Shown piece after piece: positions 50,801 to 59,800 of a stretch of DNA of 64,000 nucleotides. A program made the position numbers and the translations under genes. A model generated the notes under the pieces. That model saw nothing but the letters and a program-made list of their open reading frames with translations, searched no databases and was not told the origin of the DNA. The stretch is from NCBI RefSeq assembly GCF_020740795.1, contig NC_067312.1, forward strand, positions 48,059,905 to 48,123,904, in the 5' to 3' direction. The DNA comes from Apus apus (lineage: Eukaryota > Chordata > Aves > Apodiformes > Apodidae). How positions within the stretch are numbered: the stretch's first letter is position 1; each line of letters opens with the position of its first letter.

Positions 50801-53800
50801 ATCTTTCTACATTTCTTAGTACAGCGTCTCTGAGTATTAATTAGTAACATTTAAAATGTTTCATTTAATAAGATCGAAAAGTACAGAACATTGAAAATGT
50901 ATAGTTGACAATGTTTCAGAAAAAGATCAGACAACTCTACTTCTACCCATTAAATGAACAGTAATGCAAATCAAATCAAATAAAGATCTGCTCAAGTGTA
51001 TTACCTGGTCTGGCACGGCTGCTCATTGCACTTGCGGATCTGTGGTTCAGGTTTTGTTAAATGTTTGCACCTCTTGTTGTCCACAAGACTGACATTCTTG
51101 TTCACAATTTTTGTGCAAGAGACTGTTGTCTTTCTCTCACCTAGTTAAAAAAAAAAAAAAAAAAAAAAGCAGCAGTCACGTGGGGAAGCCAGGAACATGG
51201 AAGGACAAAGGCATCTTTATCAGATACAGCAATTTGATGTACAGTTTGGCAAAAACAACTGTAAAACCTGTATAAGGAAATCAAAGCTGTCAGAGGCCTG
51301 AGAGAGACATTAGTCATAGGCCAAATCCTTAACCTTACTGGAATAATTGCTTCTTTCTCAACCACTGAGATTCCAGTGTTGAGAAATGCTTGCAGAAAAA
51401 TTACATAGGGAAGTGGTTTAGATGAGTGGACAGTGAAGTGGATTGAGAGCTAGCTGTGTGACAGAGCTCAGAGGGCCATGATCAGTGGTGCAGGGTTGAG
51501 TTGGAGGCCTGTAGTCAGTGGTGTTGCCCAGGGGTCAGTGCTGACTCTGGTTCAACATAAAATTATAGAATGGTTAAAGTTGGAAGGGACCTTAAAGCTC
51601 ATCAGGTTCCAACTTCCCTGCTATGAGCAGGGACAGCTCAGATTGCAGGGACTAGACCAGATTGCACAAAGCATCAACCAACCTGGCCTTAAGCATCTCC
51701 AGGGAAGGGCCATCCACACCTCCCTAGGCAACCTATTTTGGTAACTTACTACCCTCATGGTGAAGAATTTCTTCCTGATGTCTAATCTAAATCACTCCTT
51801 TTTCAGTTTAAAATGGTTACCCCTCATCCTATCACTACCTTTCCGGTGAAAAGCCCCTTTCCAGGGGCTTTTTGTTTATCAATGACCCAGATGAGGGTAC
51901 AGAGGGTACCCTCAGCAAGTTTGCTAATCATATAAAACTAGGAAGAGTGACTGATACACCAGAGGGCTGTGCTGCCATCCAGTGTGACCTGAACAGGCTA
52001 CACATTTTGGGCAGAGGAGAACCTAATGAAGGCAAGTGTAGAGTCCCGCACCTAGGGAGAAACAACCCCATGTATGAGTATAGGTTAAGGGTGGACCTGC
52101 TGGAAAGTAGCCATGAGAAGAAGGATCTTGGAGTCCTAGTAGACAATTATTTAACTGTGAGCCAGTAATGCCAAGAAGGCAAATGGCCTGGGATACATTA
52201 TGAAGAGTGTGTCCAGCAGGTCGAGGGAGGTCATCCTCTCTCTCTATTCTACCCTAGTGAAGCCACTTCTGTAGTTCTGTCTCTAGTTCCAGGCTCCCCA
52301 ATTCAAGTGAGACAGGGAACTGCAGGAGAGATTCCAGCGGAGGGCAACAAAGATGATAGGAGGACTGAAGCATCTCTCTTACAAGGAAGGGTTCAGAGAG
52401 CTGAGGACTCTTTAGCCTTGAGAGGAGAAGACTGAGGGGAGGAGACCTTATCAATGTCTACAAATATCTAAACTGTGGGAATAAATAGGATGGAGCCAGA
52501 CTCTTCAGGGTAAATGGACACAAGCTAGAACACAGAAAGTTCCATCTGAACCTGAGAAAAACTTCTTTACTGTGAGAGTGACAAAGCACTGGAACAAGCT
52601 GCCCAGAGAGTTTGTGAAGTCCTTCTCTGGAGACATTCAAAACCTGTCTGGGTGCAGTTCTGTGTAATGTGCTCTAGGTGATCCTGCTTTAGAAGAGGGG
52701 TAGGACTAGATGATGTCTAGAGATGCCTTCCAACTCCAATGATTCCATATGGTTGTAAATTAATATATAAAATAAGGAAAGGAATGACATGTCCTGTCCT
52801 TCTGTCTTGCTCAAGTTTAGTAGTTCTGCTTGGTTTAGCAGTACACTAGCAGGCATGGCCAGCACACAGCTAAAGGGAATTGGCACACACAGCATTCCAT
52901 AAGGAGCCTGCACTATTTCCCATGAACTAAAGAGGCAGCATAACTGACCTGGTCTATAGGGTAATCATTTAGGAAGCTGGATACTACCTGCAGAGACCTA
53001 GTGCATGCTCTGTACAGAAACCCTGCCCTTATGGGTTGGTTGGAGCCTGTCTGTCAAAGCCGGAAGCATCAGAAACCAGAATTTAATGTAATAGTTAACA
53101 CGAGCACTGACTGGAGTTATTTTATAAATATATATATGTTTCATATTTTTTGCAGTAAAAATACCTTTTATGGAATTTTGTATTAAATCAGATATTTTTG
53201 ACAGTAACATAAAATGAAGGCAAATCACAAGAGAAAAATATGATAAATATTACAATAAAACATTCAAATATTTATGTAAGCATTATTGTAGAATAAATTA
53301 CTGACATACTGCATTTTAAAACTTCTCCAGATAGGTAACTTTAGAAATACTTGGGGCAATAATGAGAGACAGTGGTAACATTCAAATGATTTTAAAAATA
53401 CTTCAAGAAACTGTAAAAATAATGAATATTCCAAGTGAATAGGAACGCACTATTAAGAATCAGAGAACGCTACTAGCACCATGTACAAAACAACTTTGGG
53501 GAAGAAACTTTCTTACTAAACGACAAAAAACGTTTATGGAAACTACAGTGATCTGTCATGACACTACGATGGCTCACATAGTCAAAGGAGGTAGAACACT
53601 GTGTTCCTTACACTGTTGTTATGAGAAAGTAGTGTTTCCAGGCCTTCTTATTCAATCAAAAGCTTTTATAACTGCTGATCAGAGCAACCACAACTGTCAA
53701 GGTTGTAAGGAAGGAAGACATGTATCAAAAATCAATATAGTATTCATGAAGTCCACCTAATCACACAAGGTATGAACAGATGTTTATAGATTGCATTCAT

Positions 53801-56800
53801 AAAAAAAAAAATCTGAAGTGTTTTTTTATCTATTTAAATAACCATTTTCCAAACAGTAGTTTTAAAGGATTTTGTTTAAGCAACACTATTTATGTTCCAA
53901 TATTTGTTTCCATAATAGGGTTTTGTTCTTCCAAATCTACATTTTTATGGTTTATAAACCTAAACATAGGAAAAGTATCACATCAGCATACTAAAATCTG
54001 ATGTTGTAATATTTGTTCCATGTGGTTCTGGATTATCCTCAACTCATGTTACTAACTGTAGATATTTGTGAGACTGAGGCTCAGCTTTTCTGTACTTTAC
54101 AATGTCTTTTACAGATTGTTTATCTTCCATAGTTCCAAATACAGAATGGAATGCACACAAACCTTCTATTCTTGTTCTAGCTATTGCACTTGTATTTCTT
54201 CTTGGAAACTGTGTCCTGAATTTGCTTTGGTAATCTAGACTTTGTTTCTGCACTACCATCTTTTACTACTTATTGTATTTTGTTTGAATCTTTTCCTGAA
54301 GTTATCACTGTTCTTTTAGTATAATCAGGAAGCATGAGACTGAAGTATGTTTACCATTGTATGGAATCAAACACGCGGAAATGAGGATATTACTATTAAT
54401 ATATAAGACTGACCACCAGAGTCTTAAATATTAATACACTTTGTATTTTAATTGAGATTTATATACATGGTGTATATACAAATATATGTATATTGTATTC
54501 ACATACATACACGTATTGTGTATATACATGCATATTGCATATACATATACATTTTTAATATATATGTTTGTGACCACGTGTTTTTACGTTCTTCTTTTAT
54601 TTTACCTCCTCCACATACAGCATTACAGTCCTCCCAGCTAGAATGTGTCCACATGAAGAGAGGCTCTGGTACTTTAGAGGTCTGATTCTCAGGAAGAGGA
54701 TCCAGTGGGATTGTGTATTCATAGTGCAGACCATAGCTCTGGTCATGGAAGAGCAGCACCTGCATGATACAGAGAAGGAAAACCTAAGTATGTACACAGA
54801 CACTGTGGAAGACAAACTCTGAACTGTAAGAGATCATCTTGAAAAACATGACAGAATAACTTAATGGTCTATAGCCCTTCAACACTCCTGATGGATTCTG
54901 TAGCAGAAATTGATGAGAGTATCCAAATAAGATATTGGGAAAATTATTTTATTTAACATAAAGGTCAAAAAACCCTCAGTGCGAAGTAAGTAAACTAAAC
55001 TCACCACAAATCTGAAGGACAACTATGTCCTGTGATTTCAGTGCTGTTAAATAGAGGAGGTCTTTCCTAGATGCATAAGATTTAAAAATGTTTTAGATAC
55101 ACTGGACAATTTATCGCATTTTAAGGAATTTTAATTGTGAAGTACTTCCTCATCAGCTCTTCCTCTTCCTCTCTGGTGGCTATCAATTCTTCCTGCCCTA
55201 CCCTGAAATGCATCAAAGATCTACTTCTTCATGCAGAACTTAGTGATTGCCCTCCTGAAATGGTGATGCTGTGCTACAGTCAGCCAGGATAAAAAATATC
55301 TGATATTAATTTGAAACTCTCCTTAAGTGGCACATCAGCTTTTATGGCATTTGTAGGAATGCTGAGACCTTCATCTTGCCTCCATAATGTAGGGTTATTC
55401 TTTAACTTAAATTAATTTGTTTTAGAAGTGGGCTGACTGACCTATACATATAAACAAGTATATACATATAAAATGAAAGTCAATATATCTTACAAAGTTC
55501 TCATCTTCAGAAGCCTGGAAAAAAGTATTAGTTACCACTCTATATGATAGGAATCAGGTAAAAAACTCCAATTCATATTGTCATACCAGTAAATGTAAAG
55601 GCGATGTTGTGGGACCTTTAGCTGATATTTTCTCCCAGAGGCCCCTCCGAACATAATGGACAGTGGTTCCAGCAATATTAAATGTTCCTGAATGCTCTAT
55701 CTTCCAGTCACTATTGATTGACTGTTTTCCAGCATCTCGAAGAGCTGAAAAACATATGAAAAAACACTGATAGAAAAGGTGTCTGTTCAGTAGAGATTTA
55801 GGCCTCCTTTCACATGCCATTTGCATAATTTAACAACTAGGTGAAATCACCAAACGCAGTTTGCAAAGATATTTATGGATCCTATTATCCATGAACTTCA
55901 ATTGTAACATGCTTCAGAAACACTTTCTGTAAGGAATGCTTGCTCCTCTACATTTACCTTTTTCTCTGCCTTAGAGTGTGACTACACTACTGTCATCCTA
56001 CCTAAACATTTAATTTATACACTTTCACCACATAATTTGATGCTTCTAACAAATAGGAAAAGCTTGTTCTTTCTGGCCGGATCATTTCCCTGGTTGGTCT
56101 AATATATATTCAAAAGCATCAACAAGTCAGGTAAAGTATTTAATCCATCAAGAACACAGGTTTATACATTAGTTAACTGTAGTAAACTGAATAGATTCTT
56201 ATGTGAAGGACTTGTAATTTTATTTTCTTTTGTTCAGATCAGGTCTGAATAATCATGTAAGGCAGAATATACTTGAAGCCACCTTCTGGACAACGAGTTT
56301 GAAAAATTCATCTTAATTTAAATGTCATGTTTGGCATTAGAACCTTATCAGTTTAAGCCAAAGTCCAAAAAAAACCATTTTTTTAAGATGTAAGTTACTG
56401 TGAGTCACTCCTTTTATCCTCTTCTATCCTATTCATATTTGTATTATGTTCTGTTTTTATGGGAAACAATGGCAGCAGGTCTAAGAACTGGCAGAAATAC
56501 AATTGCATAAGACACCAGTGATGTGTACCACTGCAACACTTAGTAATAAACACTAAGACTATAAAATCCATTAATGCTGTAGAACCGTCCTGTGCTAAAA
56601 ATAACCAGCGATTTTACAAGAGTTAAAAATTTGGGGGTTTAGGTTTAAATATTATGTTACTAATGGCAATTAATTTCTATTTAGTGCTTAAACTGTAGGG
56701 GCCAATACTCTTACCAGTGGAAAAACAAAAAAAATGTATTTGAAAGCTCTGAGGTTCAGTCATGTCATCCTGCTCAGATAGGGCAGTATCTTCTCCCAGG

Positions 56801-59800
56801 AAAGCAGAAGACCTTGCACCATTTTATCTTGTCTTTAAAATGAACATATGTGCTACAGCACATAGACCTGTGCAGGGGACTGGAATCCCAGGTTCAGAAT
56901 AGAGAAATATGCCAGATCTTGCATTTTCTGCTTTCAGATTCCTCACTTGAGCTACTGGGTTTAGAGGACATACAAGAGAGTATCCTCAAGCCCAAATTTT
57001 AGGCTTGAATTTGGGCAGTTCAACTTCTGCTCTTGTCTCTGTCAAACCCCATGTTGTAAGGAAGTTCACTGAGCTTTATTCCACACCATACATGTACTCT
57101 CACTGTTTAGGTTTTGATAGAGGAGGATTTCCTGTACGAAGTAATGAAGTAAAAAATGAAGAAAATCCAGTACACGAGTGTATCCTCTCTCAGACTACAA
57201 AACAAATTGAGCAATACATCTACAATAAAAAAGACAAAGAAAACCTGTCCTGGAAAAACCTACTGCAAATGTAACCAAGACCAAAATTTCAGTGATAAAA
57301 TAAGGGAGTTAATGACAAGTGTTCTGCAGAGCATAAAACAGCGATCATCACAATGACAATTAAATGATGGTGATGAGTGCAATGTATTTTTAATTACTGT
57401 ACCAAGGATATAAACTCCTCCAATTTTAATGTGATGTAAGCGGCTATGCAAGCCACAGAGATACAACATTTCACAGTGCAGCTATTGCATTTTCTGGTGC
57501 TCAGTGGGGAGCAACAGTGCCCTGATCCTCTAGTTAGTAAATCTATGCCTTTTAACATTTTCTATGGAAAACTGTAAAATATTACACCTCTGTATTAACT
57601 TGGAAGTTTTTGTTTAAGTGGAAAATGTCGCACTTTACAGAGAGGTTAAAAAAAAAAAAAAAAGGCATTTGTAACAAAATAGTGAATATCTTTGTGAACT
57701 GTAAACTTTGCCTTCTCCTCTGTGCAAAATTTAGTCATACTTTCCAGAAAAGTATCAAACAGTGTCATTTTGACTGACCCTTACTTTTCTCAAGAAAATA
57801 CAAAAAAATATCTGAAATTAAATTCTAAATAAGAGTAACTTAACTGGTATGCATTATCATGGAAGTACTTGTTTCACTTCCACTCACATTTTCATGTGTT
57901 CCCCTCAAGACATCTTAAGACCATAAAGACTTGATATTTCAGTAACTTTCTGAAAACTTCAACTGCAGTAAGGCTGACTGGTAGGTAGGTCCCTAGGTCC
58001 TCCCTATCACCCTTTAAAAAAAAATGATGTAATCTTATCTTTCCTCCAGGCACTGGGGACCTCAGCTGATTGTGAAGACTTTTCAAATATGTTTGAGAGT
58101 GTCTCAGCAACTACATCAGCCATTTCCCTCAGGACCTGGGGATGCAATCTCATTTAGTTCCACATACTTGTGTATGTTCAGATTCCTCAGGTGGTCTCCA
58201 ACCTGATCTATGACAGAAGGGATTTTGTTCTCCTGCTCCCTGCCTTAATGTCCAGGGATTTTAGAAACGTGGGAAGACTCTACCATTGAAACAGAGGTAA
58301 AAAACTGCTGAATACATCAGCCTTCCCTATATTAATTATTACTAGTTCTCCTATCTATTTATCACAGGGTGTGAGTGGATGTGTGTACATTTTCTTAAAT
58401 CTTCCTTCTCTAACATACCTGTAGAAGACCTTATTCTTCACATTACTTGCCAAATTCAGCTCCAATTGATTGCCCTGTTTTTCCTGATACCATCCCTACA
58501 TATCTCAGCAACATCCTTTATATTTTTCCCAGGATTGAAGTCCCTGGTTCCACTGCCTATGTATTTCCTTCTTTCACTTCAATTTGACAAGGAGGTACTT
58601 ATTCAGCCATGAAGGTCTCCTGCCTTCCTTGTCAAATTTCCCACATGTAAGAATGCAGAGTTCCTGCAATCTAGGTAAAATGCCCTTAAAGAGCTGCCAG
58701 CTGTTCTGCTCCTTTACCCCTGAGCACAGTTTCCCAGCGGTCCCATCCACTAATTCTTTAAACTGAAAGTTTACCCTCCTTACAGTCAATAGGCCTGGCT
58801 CACATCCCTGAAGATCATTAATTTCACCAGAGCATGACCACTGCAGCACGGACTGTGACCAATCTTGACTTCTCTGAACAGTTCATCTCTGTTGGTATGC
58901 AACAAACAAGGTGCGGTAATCATAGAATGGTTTGTGTTGGAAGGGACATTAAAGGTCATCTAGTTCCAACCTCCCTGCCATAGGCAGGGACACCTCCCAG
59001 TAGACCGTGTTGCTCAGAGCCCCATCCAAACTGGCCTTGAACACTTCCAGGGATAGGGTATCCACAGCTTCTCTGGGCAACCTGTTCCTGTGTCTTACCA
59101 CTTTCACACTAAAGAATTTCTTCCTAATGTCTTATCTAAATCTTACTTCTTCTGGTTTATCCCCTTATCCTCTTGCTACATGTCCTTAGAAAAATCCTCT
59201 CCCCAGCTTTCCTGTAGGCCCCCTTCAGATACTAGAATTCTGCTATGAGGTCTCCCTGGAGTTTTCTCTTCTCGAGCTTGAACAACCCAAACTCTCCCAG
59301 CCTGTCTTTGTAGAAGACAAGTGCTCCAGCCTTCTGATTATCTTCATGGGCCTCCTCTGGACTTGCTCCAAGAGATCTATGTTTTTCTTATGTTGGGGGC
59401 TCCAGAACTGGACACAGTACTCCAGGTGGGATCTCACGAGAGAAAAGTAGAGGGGGAAAATCAACTCCTTCGACCTGCTGGCCACATTTCTTTTTGATGC
59501 AGAACCTGGTTGGCTTTCTGGGCTGCAAGTGCATAGTGCTAGCTCATGTTGAGCTTCTCATCAACCAACACCCCCAAGTCCTTCTCCTCAGAGCTGTTTT
59601 TGATTCAATCTCCACCCAACCTGTAACGGTGTTTGGGATTGCCCCAGCCCAGGTGCAGAACCTTGCACTTGGCCTTGTTGATCTTCATGCAGTTTGCACA
59701 AGCCCCCTTCTCAAGCCTGTCAAGGTCCCTCTGGCTGGCATCCCTTCCCTGCAGAGTGTTGATCTCACCACACAGTTTGTTGTCATCAGCAAACTTGCTG

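Larger units (their letters stand above)
51141..54605 (-). other. ADAMTS19: ADAMTS19 intron (3.5 kb)
   Basis: Holds the nested CR1 pair at 51410-52745. The rest (52750-54450) is AT-rich with nothing recognised, and an alternating TA/TACA tract follows. Confidence 0.85.
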
